DNA from: Antarcticimicrobium sp040365005
GTDB taxonomy: Bacteria; Pseudomonadota; Alphaproteobacteria; Rhodobacterales; Rhodobacteraceae
Assembly (NCBI RefSeq): GCF_040365005.1
Contig: NZ_BAABWV010000004.1
Coordinates: 186,001-250,000 of the forward strand
Direction of reading: 5' to 3'
Length of the DNA stretch: 64,000 nt
In this document: piece by piece, positions 41,786-50,128 of the stretch
How the letters are laid out: each line of letters starts with the position of its first letter
Position numbering within the stretch: the first letter of the stretch is position 1
The notes under the pieces: model-generated
The model's input: only the letters and a program-made list of their open reading frames with translations
Told to the model about the DNA's origin: nothing
Databases searched by the model: none
Position numbers and translations under genes: made by a program

Positions 41786-42778
41786 ATGTATGCACAGATG
41801 ATCAAGAGCGCCGGAACCGGTGTCAAATCCCCCGAGGAGATGACGCCGGAGGAACGCAAGTTCCAGGCGCATGTGGACGCGAACGAAAAGGTCGAGCCCA
41901 AGGACTGGATGCCCGACGATTATCGCGCCACGCTGATCCGGCAGATTGGTCAGCATGCGCATTCGGAAATCGTCGGCCAGTTGCCCGAGGGCAACTGGAT
42001 CACCCGCGCCCCCACGCTGGAGCGCAAGGCGATCCTGCTGGCCAAGGTGCAGGATGAGGCGGGCCACGGCCTGTACCTCTACTGCGCCGCCGAAACGCTG
42101 GGCATTTCCCGCGATGAGCTGACCGAGGATCTGCTGTCGGGCAAGATGAAGTATTCCTCGATCTTCAACTACCCGACCCTGAACTGGGCCGATATCGGCG
42201 CGGTGGGCTGGCTGGTCGACGGCGCCGCGATCATGAACCAGGTGCCGCTGCAGCGGACATCCTACGGGCCGTATTCCCGCGCGATGATCCGCATCTGCAA
42301 GGAGGAATCGTTCCACCAGCGGCAGGGCTATGACATCATGATGAAGATGGCCCAGGGCACCGAGGCCCAGAAACGGATGGCGCAGGACGCGCTGAACCGG
42401 CTGTGGTTCCCGTCGCTGATGATGTTCGGCCCCTCGGACAAGGAATCGGTGCACAGCGCGCAGTCGATGGCGTGGAAGATCAAGATCAACACCAACGACG
42501 AGCTGCGCCAGAAATTCGTCGACCAGACCGTGCCGCAGGCCGAGTACCTTGGGCTGACCATTCCCGACGAGACCCTCAAGTGGAACGAGGAGCGCGGGCA
42601 CTACGATTTCGCCGAGCCCGATTGGGGCGAGTTCTTTGACGTGCTCAAGGGCAACGGCCCGTGCAACACGGACCGGCTGACCGCGCGTCAGAAGGCCTGG
42701 AACGACGGCAAATGGGTGCGCGACGCGATGATGGCCCATGCCCGCAAGAAGGCCGCCGCCAAGGTCGCGGCCGAATAA
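41786..42778 (+). CDS. paaA: 1,2-phenylacetyl-CoA epoxidase catalytic subunit PaaA
   Basis: The 330-residue diiron subunit of the multicomponent epoxidase that attacks the ring of phenylacetyl-CoA. Ferritin-like iron ligands are visible in HAHSEIVGQLPEG (about residues 58-70), KVQDEAGHGLYLY (about 87-99), and CKEESFHQRQGYD further on, with an ExxH pattern in each half. Length and sequence are close to characterised PaaA. It is followed by paaB, C, D and E in the standard order. Confidence 0.96.
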   Translation: MYAQMIKSAGTGVKSPEEMTPEERKFQAHVDANEKVEPKDWMPDDYRATLIRQIGQHAHSEIVGQLPEGNWITRAPTLERKAILLAKVQDEAGHGLYLYCAAETLGISRDELTEDLLSGKMKYSSIFNYPTLNWADIGAVGWLVDGAAIMNQVPLQRTSYGPYSRAMIRICKEESFHQRQGYDIMMKMAQGTEAQKRMAQDALNRLWFPSLMMFGPSDKESVHSAQSMAWKIKINTNDELRQKFVDQTVPQAEYLGLTIPDETLKWNEERGHYDFAEPDWGEFFDVLKGNGPCNTDRLTARQKAWNDGKWVRDAMMAHARKKAAAKVAAE

Positions 42779-42872
42779 CAGATCACGGACCGGACCGGCG
42801 GTCACCCGCCGCCGGAGCAAGGCCCAGTTTCCGGCGCGGCGCAAGGCCGGCCGGTGCCAGGAGGAGACCCCC

Positions 42873-43157
42873 ATGAAGAACGAATGGCCCCTTTGGGAAG
42901 TATTTATCCGCGGACAGCACGGCATGTCGCACCGCCATGTCGGCAGCCTGCACGCGCCCGATGCCGAGATGGCAATCAAGAACGCGCGCGACGTCTATAC
43001 CCGCCGCAACGAGGGCGTGAGCATCTGGGTGGTCGAGGCCAAGCATATCGCCGCCTCGTCGCCCAGCGACAAGGGCCCGCTCTACGAGCCGAGCGAATCC
43101 AAGGTCTATCGCCACCCGACGTTTTTCGACATCCCCGAGGAAGTGGGGGCGATGTGA
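42873..43157 (+). CDS. paaB: 1,2-phenylacetyl-CoA epoxidase subunit PaaB
   Basis: A 94-residue structural subunit of the epoxidase. It begins WPLWEVFIRGQHGMSHRHVG (about residues 5-24), then APDAEMAIKNARDVYTRRNEG (in parts) and ends in HPTFFDIPEEVGAM, all typical of PaaB. Its stop overlaps the paaC start. The 94-base gap after paaA carries a GGAGG ribosome binding site. Confidence 0.95.
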   Translation: MKNEWPLWEVFIRGQHGMSHRHVGSLHAPDAEMAIKNARDVYTRRNEGVSIWVVEAKHIAASSPSDKGPLYEPSESKVYRHPTFFDIPEEVGAM

Positions 43158-43933
43158 TGAGCGGCAAGGTGACATCGGGCGACGCGGCCCTGTTCGAATT
43201 CCTGTGCCGGCTGGGGGACAACACCCTGGTTCTGGGCCACCGGGTCAGCGAATGGTGCGGCCATTCGCCGGTGCTGGAAGAGGATATCGCGCTGGCCAAC
43301 ACCGCGCTAGACCTGATCGGCCAGACCCAGCTCTGGCTCGGGCTGGCGGGCGAGGTCGAGGGTGAAGGCCGCGATGCGGATGCGCTCGCCTTTCTGCGCG
43401 ACGCCTGGGATTTCCGCAACGTCCTGATGACCGAGGTGCCCAACGGGGATTTCGGCCGCACCCTGATGCGGCAGTTCCTGTTCGACGCCTGGCATTCGAT
43501 CTATCTGGGGCGGCTGCTGAAAAGCAGCGACAAGCGGGTGGCGGATATCGCCGAGAAGGCCAGCAAGGAAGTGGCCTATCACCTGGAACGCTCGGCTGAC
43601 ACGGTGGTGGCGCTGGGCGACGGCACCGAGGAAAGCCACCGGCGGATGGAAGAGGCGCTGGCCTATCTCTGGCCCTATGTCGGCGAGATGTTCGCCAGCG
43701 ACGCGGTCGACGCGGCGATGGTCAAGGCCGGGATCGCCCCCGATCCGGCCAGCCTGCGCGACGAGTATGACGCGCTGGTGGGCCGCATCCTGGCCGATGC
43801 GACGCTGCAGATGCCCGAGGGCCGGTTCGCCCACAAGGGCGGACGTGACGGGCGCATGCATACCGAGCACCTGGGCCATATCCTGACCCAGATGCAGTGG
43901 TTGCAGCGGGCCTATCCCGGCGCCAGCTGGTAA
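43157..43933 (+). CDS. paaC: 1,2-phenylacetyl-CoA epoxidase subunit PaaC
   Basis: A 258-residue ferritin-like, non-catalytic structural partner of PaaA. Visible are LGDNTLVLGHRVSEWCGHSP (about residues 19-38), LANTALDLIGQTQLWLGL, LMRQFLFDAWHSIYL (about 103-117) and KEVAYHLERSADTVVALGDG. The start overlaps the paaB stop (TGATG), confirming coupling. Confidence 0.95.
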   Translation: MSGKVTSGDAALFEFLCRLGDNTLVLGHRVSEWCGHSPVLEEDIALANTALDLIGQTQLWLGLAGEVEGEGRDADALAFLRDAWDFRNVLMTEVPNGDFGRTLMRQFLFDAWHSIYLGRLLKSSDKRVADIAEKASKEVAYHLERSADTVVALGDGTEESHRRMEEALAYLWPYVGEMFASDAVDAAMVKAGIAPDPASLRDEYDALVGRILADATLQMPEGRFAHKGGRDGRMHTEHLGHILTQMQWLQRAYPGASW

Positions 43934-43938
43934 GACCG

Positions 43939-44400
43939 ATGACACATCCAAGCGTTGAACAGGTCTGGGATTGGCTCTCTGCCGTCCCGGATCCCGAGAT
44001 CCCTGTGATCTCGCTCACCGATCTGGGCATCATCCGCGACGTCGCCTGGGAGGACGACAGGCTGGTCGTGACCGTCACGCCGACCTATTCGGGCTGCCCC
44101 GCCACCTCGATCATCAACCTCGATATCGAGACCGCCCTGCGCGGCCACGGCATCGAGAAGATCGAGTTGAAGCGGCAGTTGTCGCCGGCCTGGACCACCG
44201 ATTGGCTGAGCGACGCGGGCCGCGCCAAGCTGGAGGCGTTCGGCATCGCGCCGCCCCAGCCCGCCGGCGGCCCCGACCGCTGCCCGCATTGCGGGTCCGA
44301 GAACGTCGAGAAGGTCAGCCAGTTCGGCTCGACCCCGTGCAAGGCCACATGGCGCTGCAAGGACTGTCTCGAACCCTTTGATTATTTCAAGTGCATCTGA
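43939..44400 (+). CDS. paaD: Phenylacetate degradation protein PaaD
   Basis: A 153-residue MIP18/DUF59-family protein probably needed for iron-sulfur assembly of the epoxidase complex. The N-terminal DUF59 part has SAVPDPEIPVISLTDLGIIR (about residues 14-33) and TPTYSGCPATSII with a conserved Cys. The C-terminus is a zinc-ribbon-like region with Cys pairs (CPHCGS, then CKATWRCKDCLEPF). It lies 5 bases after paaC. Confidence 0.95.
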   Translation: MTHPSVEQVWDWLSAVPDPEIPVISLTDLGIIRDVAWEDDRLVVTVTPTYSGCPATSIINLDIETALRGHGIEKIELKRQLSPAWTTDWLSDAGRAKLEAFGIAPPQPAGGPDRCPHCGSENVEKVSQFGSTPCKATWRCKDCLEPFDYFKCI

Positions 44401-44410
44401 GGAGAAGCAG

Positions 44411-45484
44411 ATGGCGCGTTTCCACGATCTGACCGTGACCGATATCCACAAGACCATCCGCGACGCGGTGGTGGTCACGCTGAAACCGCAAGAGGGCGAC
44501 GAGGACGCCTTTGATTTCATCCAGGGTCAATACCTGACCTTTCGCCACGACTTCGACGGAGAGGAGCTGCGCCGCAGTTACTCGATCTGCGCCGGCAAGG
44601 ATGACGGCATCCTGCAGGTGGGGATCAAGCGGGTCGATGGCGGCGCGTTTTCCACCTGGGCCAACGAAGAGTTGAAGGTGGGTGACAAGGTGCAGGCGAT
44701 GGCGCCGATGGGCACCTTTCACACCGCGATCGACGCGGGCGCCGAGCGCAATTACCTGGGCTTTGCCGGTGGCTCGGGCATCACCCCGGTGCTGTCGATC
44801 CTCAAGACCACCCTCTCGCGCGAGCCGAAATCGAGTTTCACGCTGGTCTATGCCAACAAGGGCGTGAACACGATCATGTTCCGCGAGGAACTGGAGGATC
44901 TCAAGAACCTCTACATGGGGCGGCTGAACATCATCCACGTCCTTGAGACCGACACCCAGGAGATCGACCTGTTCACCGGGCTGGTGACGGAAGAGAAATG
45001 CGGCGAGCTGTTCAAGCGCTGGATCGATATCGAAAACGTCGACACCGCCTTTATCTGCGGGCCGGAGCCGATGATGCTGGGCATCGCGGCAGCGCTGCGG
45101 GCGCATGGGCTGGACGACGGGCAGATCAAGTTCGAGCTGTTCGCCAGCGCCCAGCCCGGGCGGCTCAAGCGCAAGGCGGTGAGCAAGGACGCGGCCAGCG
45201 GTGCCAACCAGACCACGGCGGCGATCACGCTGGACGGGGCGACCCAGACCATCACCATGGGCAAGGACACCTCGATTCTCGACGCGGCGCTGGAGAACGC
45301 GATGGACGCACCCTATGCCTGCAAGGCAGGGGTCTGTTCGACCTGCCGCTGCCGGGTGATCGAGGGCGAGGTCGAGATGGTCGCCAACCATGCGCTGGAG
45401 GATTACGAGGTGGAAAAGGGCTATATACTGTCGTGCCAGTCCTTCCCGCTCACCGATACCGTCACGGTCGATTACGACCAGTAA
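44411..45484 (+). CDS. paaE: 1,2-phenylacetyl-CoA epoxidase reductase subunit PaaE
   Basis: A 357-residue NAD(P)H:ferredoxin-type reductase feeding electrons to PaaA. FAD-binding is shown by LRRSYSICAG (about residues 56-65), NAD(P)H binding by FAGGSGITPVLSIL (about 117-130), and a plant-type 2Fe-2S ferredoxin domain lies at the C-terminus with Cys residues in CKAGVCSTCRC (about 303-313) and LSCQSF (about 341-346). The ATG at 44411 (MARFHDL) follows GGAG. Confidence 0.96.
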   Translation: MARFHDLTVTDIHKTIRDAVVVTLKPQEGDEDAFDFIQGQYLTFRHDFDGEELRRSYSICAGKDDGILQVGIKRVDGGAFSTWANEELKVGDKVQAMAPMGTFHTAIDAGAERNYLGFAGGSGITPVLSILKTTLSREPKSSFTLVYANKGVNTIMFREELEDLKNLYMGRLNIIHVLETDTQEIDLFTGLVTEEKCGELFKRWIDIENVDTAFICGPEPMMLGIAAALRAHGLDDGQIKFELFASAQPGRLKRKAVSKDAASGANQTTAAITLDGATQTITMGKDTSILDAALENAMDAPYACKAGVCSTCRCRVIEGEVEMVANHALEDYEVEKGYILSCQSFPLTDTVTVDYDQ

Positions 45485-45497
45485 GGGGGGGCTGACC

Positions 45498-46256
45498 ATG
45501 GCCGAAGACATGAGCATCGAGAGCTACCTGGCCCAGGGTGGGGTTCTGACCAACCCGGCCAACGTGCCTGCACGCTATCGCGCCGAACTGATGAAGCTGA
45601 TGGCGACCTTTGTCGACAGCGAGTTGGCGGGCGCCGCCGGGTTCGCCGACATCATCAACGCAGGGCCAAGCATCAAGGAGCGGATCGCCGCCGCCAAGAT
45701 CGTGCTGGAAAAGACCGACAACGCCGACCGGGTGCTGCGTATCATGGGCGATTTCGGTGCCGATACCGAACGCTATGCCAACCACCACCCCTGGACCGCG
45801 CGGCTGGAGCGGGGTGCCGATATCGGCACCGCGCGCACCGAGCGGGACATGCGGCTGGCTGTCTTCAACTATCCGCTGGAGGGCTGGGCCGACGCGGTGG
45901 TGATGAACCTGCTGATGGGCCGCGCGGTGGCGGTACAGATGGCGGAATTCTCGATGGTCTCGTACCAGCCGCTGGCCGAGGCGTTCCGCGCCATCGCGCC
46001 AGTCGAGGCACGGCACGCCGAACTCGCCGAGGAAGGCGTGATCAAGCTGCTGGAGCGCGGCGAGGACGGGTTGCAGGGCAGCGTCGATTACTGGTGGCCT
46101 CGGGTCGCGGCGAGCTTTGGCTCGACCACCTCGACCAAATCCGAGAGCCTCAAGGCGATGGGGCTGCGCCGCGCGACCAACGCCGAATGGAAGGCCCGCT
46201 GGGAGGCCGAGGCCGGTGCCGTGCTGAAACGGCTGGGGCTGACGGTTCCGGCATAA
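45498..46256 (+). CDS. Additional PaaA/PaaC-like (PF05138-type) ferritin-fold protein
   Basis: A 252-residue protein 13 bases after paaE, so almost surely in the paa operon. Two helix-pair halves are visible: FVDSELAGAAGFADIINAGP (about residues 36-55) and VEARHAELAEEGVIKLLERG (about 171-190). The second half keeps an ExxH metal motif (EARHAE), while the first has Glu but no matching His, so a complete diiron site is unlikely. It resembles phenylacetate catabolic ferritin-like proteins more than anything else. A role as an extra structural or regulatory subunit is inference. Confidence 0.8.
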   Translation: MAEDMSIESYLAQGGVLTNPANVPARYRAELMKLMATFVDSELAGAAGFADIINAGPSIKERIAAAKIVLEKTDNADRVLRIMGDFGADTERYANHHPWTARLERGADIGTARTERDMRLAVFNYPLEGWADAVVMNLLMGRAVAVQMAEFSMVSYQPLAEAFRAIAPVEARHAELAEEGVIKLLERGEDGLQGSVDYWWPRVAASFGSTTSTKSESLKAMGLRRATNAEWKARWEAEAGAVLKRLGLTVPA

Positions 46257-46280
46257 CGGATACCAGACTTCGAATAATGG

Positions 46281-46310
46281 AACAGCCCGGCCCCGCGCCG
46301 GGCTGTTTTC
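46281..46310 (+). terminator. Terminator of the paa operon
   Basis: A perfect stem AACAGCCCGG/CCGGGCTGTT (46281-46290 with 46298-46307) ends in TTTTC, 25 bases after the last paa-operon stop. Confidence 0.88.
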
Positions 46311-46407
46311 TTGTGTCGGCACCGGCAACGGGCCTGCGACGGATCCCGATGCGACGTCTTCGCACCCGTGGGGCCGCACCCCCGTTGTCCGACCCGCGAA
46401 GGTCGTC

Positions 46408-46944
46408 TCAGACGGCGCCGGTATATTCGCCGCGCGCCGGATAGTCCTTTTCGATCGCGAAATCGACGGCTTTGACCAGTTCCGAGAAGTGCGGGCGGAC
46501 GAAGGGCATGGTCTGGATCGAACCGTAATAAAGCGTCTGCTCCGGCGTCACCAGAAACAGGCCGGGCTCGGAGAACAGGGCCGGTTCCTCGATCCCGATG
46601 GAGGTCTTGCCGCGCGCGGTGGAGATATAGAGCCCCCATTCCTTTGCCTTGGCCAGCGACAGGTCATAGCCGAATCGCAGCGTTTTTGCGCCGATCTTGT
46701 CCGCCATGGCGCGGGTCCGCTCTTCGCCGTCGGAACTGACCGCGATGGTGTTGACGCCACGGGCGGCGAAATCGTCGACGCGCATCTGGAATTCGCTCAG
46801 GTAATTGGCGCAGATCGGGCAATGAAGACCGCGGTAGAAGCAAATCACCGTTCCGCGCTCGGATACCTCGGAGGACAGATCAAAGGCGCCGTGATCCAGT
46901 GTCGGCAGGGACAGGTCGGGGGTCTTCTTGCGGGGGATGAGCAT
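46408..46944 (-). CDS. Peroxiredoxin-like AhpC/TSA-family protein
   Basis: A 178-residue thioredoxin-fold protein. The peroxidatic region reads FYRGLHCPICANYLSEF (about residues 36-52), a CxxC form typical of the AhpC/TSA-like group rather than the classic 2-Cys PxxxTxxC. Later features are NTIAVSSDGEERTRAMADKI and GLFLVTPEQTLYYGSIQTMP. It is likely a cytosolic peroxide-handling thiol enzyme. It is divergent from the AraC regulator at 47032, which may control it. Confidence 0.87.
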   Translation of the reverse strand: MLIPRKKTPDLSLPTLDHGAFDLSSEVSERGTVICFYRGLHCPICANYLSEFQMRVDDFAARGVNTIAVSSDGEERTRAMADKIGAKTLRFGYDLSLAKAKEWGLYISTARGKTSIGIEEPALFSEPGLFLVTPEQTLYYGSIQTMPFVRPHFSELVKAVDFAIEKDYPARGEYTGAV

Positions 46945-47031
46945 GGATTACCTCTTGTTGGATTGCGTAATCGGGGTGTATTGCAGATATTGTTATCACG
47001 AAAATCCAATTAATCTGACCGAAACACCGAA

Positions 47032-47775
47032 ATGCCCCGTGCCGACCGACTGACCACCCTGATCTCGCGCTTTACGCTGAAGGTGCATCCGGCGCCCTTG
47101 GGCGAGGCGACGCTGGTGGTGTTGGCCGGTGCCGATGAAAGCCCCAGCAAGGCGGTGTTCCAGCCGCGCCGCTGCGGGTTCGACATTGCGTCGGACCGGG
47201 TTCTGGTCGCGGCCCGGGTCGATTGGGGCGGGATCTCCAACCCGCTGGTCTCGGCCCTGCCGCCGGTGATCGAGGTGGACATGACCCGGGACGCCGAGAC
47301 CCTGGCACTGGCCCGGTTGATGAAGTCCGAGATCGAGGCGCAACGTTGCGGCGCGGCCTCGGTGGTGAACCGGCTGGGCGAGGTCCTGGTGGTGCGCATT
47401 CTGCGCGGGCAGATCGAGGCGGGCTCGACCCGGCCCGGCGTGCTGGCCGGGCTGTCGGACCCCCGGCTGAGCCGGGCCATCGTGGCGATCCATGACCGGC
47501 CCGGGCACAGTTGGCGCAACGAGGACCTGGCGGATATCGCGGGCCTGTCGCGCAGCCGCTTTGCCGATATGTTCCTGACCGCCGTCGGCGAGCCGCCCGC
47601 CGCCTATCTGCGCAAGTGGCGCCTGACGCTGGCCCGGCAGGACGTGGAAAAGGGCCACCGGGTCGACGCGATTGCCCGCCGCTACGGCTATGGTTCGCCC
47701 GAGGGGTTCACCCGGGCCTTCCGCAAGCAGTTCGGCACGCAGCCGATTGCGCTTCGGCCCAAGCCTGCCGCGTGA
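47032..47775 (+). CDS. AraC-family regulator with cupin N-terminus
   Basis: A 247-residue regulator. The N-terminal cupin_6-type domain (about 1-150) is shorter than usual by roughly 40 residues, since the HFVLEG-like opening of the domain is missing. The C-terminal HTH pair is EDLADIAGLSRSRFADMFLT (about 164-183) and RVDAIARRYGYGSPEGFTRA (about 208-227), ending in FRKQFGTQPIALR. It starts 87 bases from the divergent peroxiredoxin gene, its probable target. Confidence 0.88.
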   Translation: MPRADRLTTLISRFTLKVHPAPLGEATLVVLAGADESPSKAVFQPRRCGFDIASDRVLVAARVDWGGISNPLVSALPPVIEVDMTRDAETLALARLMKSEIEAQRCGAASVVNRLGEVLVVRILRGQIEAGSTRPGVLAGLSDPRLSRAIVAIHDRPGHSWRNEDLADIAGLSRSRFADMFLTAVGEPPAAYLRKWRLTLARQDVEKGHRVDAIARRYGYGSPEGFTRAFRKQFGTQPIALRPKPAA

Positions 47776-47893
47776 TCGGGGCGCTTGCGCGCCCAACACC
47801 ATCGCAAAACCAGATAGCAAACATCAGAAAGTTTCAGTTTTTCAGCTGGCCCCACTGCGTCACACTCATTTGTGAAGCCAAGGGAGGGCCACC

Positions 47894-49003
47894 ATGAAAC
47901 TGTCGTTCTTTACGATGCCGATACACCCGCTGGGCAAGCCGTTTGCACAAAGCCTGGCCGAAGACCGCGAAGCGTTCATCCTGGCCGACAAGCTGGGCTA
48001 CGCCGAAGCCTATTGCGGCGAGCACACCACCGACCAGGCGGAGATCATCACATCCTGCGTGGCGTTCCTGGCCAGCCTCGCCTATGAGACCAAGAACATC
48101 CGCCTAGGCACCGGCACCGTGAACATGCCCAACTCGCACCCGGCGCGGATCGCGGCCGAGGTCGCGATGCTGGATCACATGCTGGAAGGGCGGCTGAATT
48201 TCGGCATCTCGCCCGGCGGGCTGATGTCGGACGCCGAGATCTTCGGCTCGATGGACAAGGATCGCAACGCGATGTTCGTCGAATGCATCGACATGGTTCT
48301 TGATATCTGGGCCGGACAGGCGCCCTACAACCTCAAGGGCGAATACTGGGAAATCTCGACCGAGCGCACCATGATGCGCGACATCGGCCAGGGCGACATC
48401 ATGAAGCCCTATCAGGACCCGCATCCGCCCATCGTCGGCACCGCCGTGGCGCCGTTCTCGAAGGGCGTCAGCGCGATGGCCGAGCGCGGCTGGCAGCCGA
48501 TCTCGGGCAACTTCCTTCTGCCGAAATGGGCCGCGACCCATTGGCCGAAATATGTCGAGGGCTGCGAAAAGGCGGGCATCGTCCCCGACTATGCCGACTG
48601 GCGCGTCGCCAAGAACATCTGCGTCGCCGACGACATGGAGACCGCGCGGGCCTATGCGCGCGATCCGGGCAGCCCCTATGTGCTGTATTACTCGCAATTG
48701 CTGACCAAGATGCGCAAGGGCGGGCGGCTGAACCTCTTCAAGGAGGATCAGAACATGCCCGACGACGATGTGACGCTGGATTACGTGCTCGATCGCCTTG
48801 TGATCCATGGCGATGCGCAATCGGTGGCCGACCAGATCCTTGCCCTGCGCGAAGAGACCGGACCGTTCAAGCACCTGGTCTATGCCGGTCATGACTGGAC
48901 CGACTATGACCTGGGCCGCAAGAGCATGATCCTGATGGCCGAAGAGGTGATGCCGATCCTGACGGACGCCACCAAGGCGGAACCCACCGCCGCCGCCGCC
49001 TGA
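47894..49003 (+). CDS. LLM-class (luciferase-like) flavin-dependent monooxygenase
   Basis: A 369-residue TIM-barrel oxygenase of the bacterial luciferase superfamily. The start MKLSFFTMPIHPLGKP, AEAYCGEHTTDQAEI (about residues 36-50), RLGTGTVNMPNSHPARIAAE (about 74-93) and LEGRLNFGISPGG (about 102-114) are typical of the LimB-like group. It consumes reduced FMN, which the flavin reductase gene 53 bases downstream can supply. The substrate is unknown. Ribosome binding site AGGGAGGGC precedes the ATG. Confidence 0.9.
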   Translation: MKLSFFTMPIHPLGKPFAQSLAEDREAFILADKLGYAEAYCGEHTTDQAEIITSCVAFLASLAYETKNIRLGTGTVNMPNSHPARIAAEVAMLDHMLEGRLNFGISPGGLMSDAEIFGSMDKDRNAMFVECIDMVLDIWAGQAPYNLKGEYWEISTERTMMRDIGQGDIMKPYQDPHPPIVGTAVAPFSKGVSAMAERGWQPISGNFLLPKWAATHWPKYVEGCEKAGIVPDYADWRVAKNICVADDMETARAYARDPGSPYVLYYSQLLTKMRKGGRLNLFKEDQNMPDDDVTLDYVLDRLVIHGDAQSVADQILALREETGPFKHLVYAGHDWTDYDLGRKSMILMAEEVMPILTDATKAEPTAAAA

Positions 49004-49056
49004 CGGCCCCACGGGCGCGGCGTGGCCCGCGCCCGTTCCAACCGGGAGGACAAGAC

Positions 49057-49995
49057 ATGACGCAAACGATCACCAGACCCGCCATCGACCCCAAGGCCTT
49101 TCGCCGCGCGCTCGGCAACTTTGCCACCGGGGTGACGATCATCACCACCCGCGCGCCGGACGGCACCAAGGTGGGGGTGACCGCCAGCAGCTTCAACTCG
49201 CTGTCGATGGACCCGCCCCTGATCCTGTGGAGCAGCATGAAAGAGGCGCGCAGTTGTGCGGTGTTCGAATCCGCCACCCATTTCGCGGTCAATATCCTCG
49301 CGGCGGACCAGATGGAGATGTCGAACCATTTCGCCCGCCAGCAGCCCGACAAGTTCGCGGGCGTCGTGCATGAAGACGGGATCGGCGGCGCCCCGATCTT
49401 TCCCGGGTGCGCCGGGCGGTTCCAGTGCGAAAGCTATGCCAAGCTGGACGGCGGCGATCACTGGATCTTTGTCGGACGCGTCGTGGCCTTTGATGATTTC
49501 GGGCGCTCGCCGCTGTGTTTCCACCAGGGGTCCTACGCGATGGTCTACGACCATCCCGACAGCCTTCCCAAGACAGACCAGGCCAACCTTCCAGACGCGG
49601 ACCAGGGCCGGATGGGCAACCACGCGTTCTTCCTGATGCTGCGCGCGGTGCGTGCCTATCAGGAGCGGTATCAGCCCAAGATGGAAACCCTGGGGCTGAG
49701 CGTGATCGAGGCAAGGGTTCTGTTGGTGCTGAACGATCTCTCGGCGCTGACCTCCGAGGAGTTGGTCGTGCATCTGCACACGCCCGAGACCGAAGCGCAT
49801 GCGGCGCTGGTCAACCTCGAGGACCGCGGACTCGTGGCGCAGGCCGGCGACAGCTATGACCTGACCGAGGCCGGGCAGGCCAAGGCCGACCAGTGCTGGC
49901 GCGTGGCCGAGGCCAATGCGGAGGAAACCTTTGCCGGTTTCAGCCCGGCGCAGGTCGACACGTTCAACGCGGTTCTGCGGCATCTCATCGGTTAA
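49057..49995 (+). CDS. Flavin reductase with C-terminal MarR-like domain (HpaH C1 type)
   Basis: A 312-residue fusion. Residues about 8-170 form a split-barrel flavin reductase (FRRALGNFATGVTIITT, VTASSFNSLSMDPPLILW and FAVNILAADQMEMSNHFA). Residues about 185-312 form a MarR-like winged helix (GLSVIEARVLLVLNDLSALT, then EELVVHLHTPETEAHAALVN). The reductase component of Acinetobacter 4-hydroxyphenylacetate hydroxylase has this same architecture, where the MarR-like part binds the aromatic substrate and releases autoinhibition. It probably partners with the preceding monooxygenase. Confidence 0.9.
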   Translation: MTQTITRPAIDPKAFRRALGNFATGVTIITTRAPDGTKVGVTASSFNSLSMDPPLILWSSMKEARSCAVFESATHFAVNILAADQMEMSNHFARQQPDKFAGVVHEDGIGGAPIFPGCAGRFQCESYAKLDGGDHWIFVGRVVAFDDFGRSPLCFHQGSYAMVYDHPDSLPKTDQANLPDADQGRMGNHAFFLMLRAVRAYQERYQPKMETLGLSVIEARVLLVLNDLSALTSEELVVHLHTPETEAHAALVNLEDRGLVAQAGDSYDLTEAGQAKADQCWRVAEANAEETFAGFSPAQVDTFNAVLRHLIG

Positions 49996-50062
49996 TCGTT
50001 TCCGGTTTTCAGAGGCGAGCTTCTCTCCCCGCTCGGCTCTTCCCCCCCTAAACCGGAAGCGT

Positions 50063-50096
50063 CCCGGCCCGAGTTTTTCTCGGGTCGGGTTTTTTT
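50063..50096 (+). terminator. Terminator after the LLM/flavin reductase operon
   Basis: An 11-bp stem (CCCGGCCCGAG with CTCGGGTCGGG, one G-T pair; loop TTTTT) ends in a run of seven T. It lies 67 bases past the flavin reductase stop. Confidence 0.9.
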
Positions 50097-50128
50097 ATGG
50101 GGTTTTCCGCTTGAGGCGCGCCAGCCGC

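Noticed and set aside
40511..42979. 822-codon minus-strand frame opposite thiolase and paaA
   Set aside because: No domain is visible, and the plus strand carries two enzymes with all catalytic motifs.
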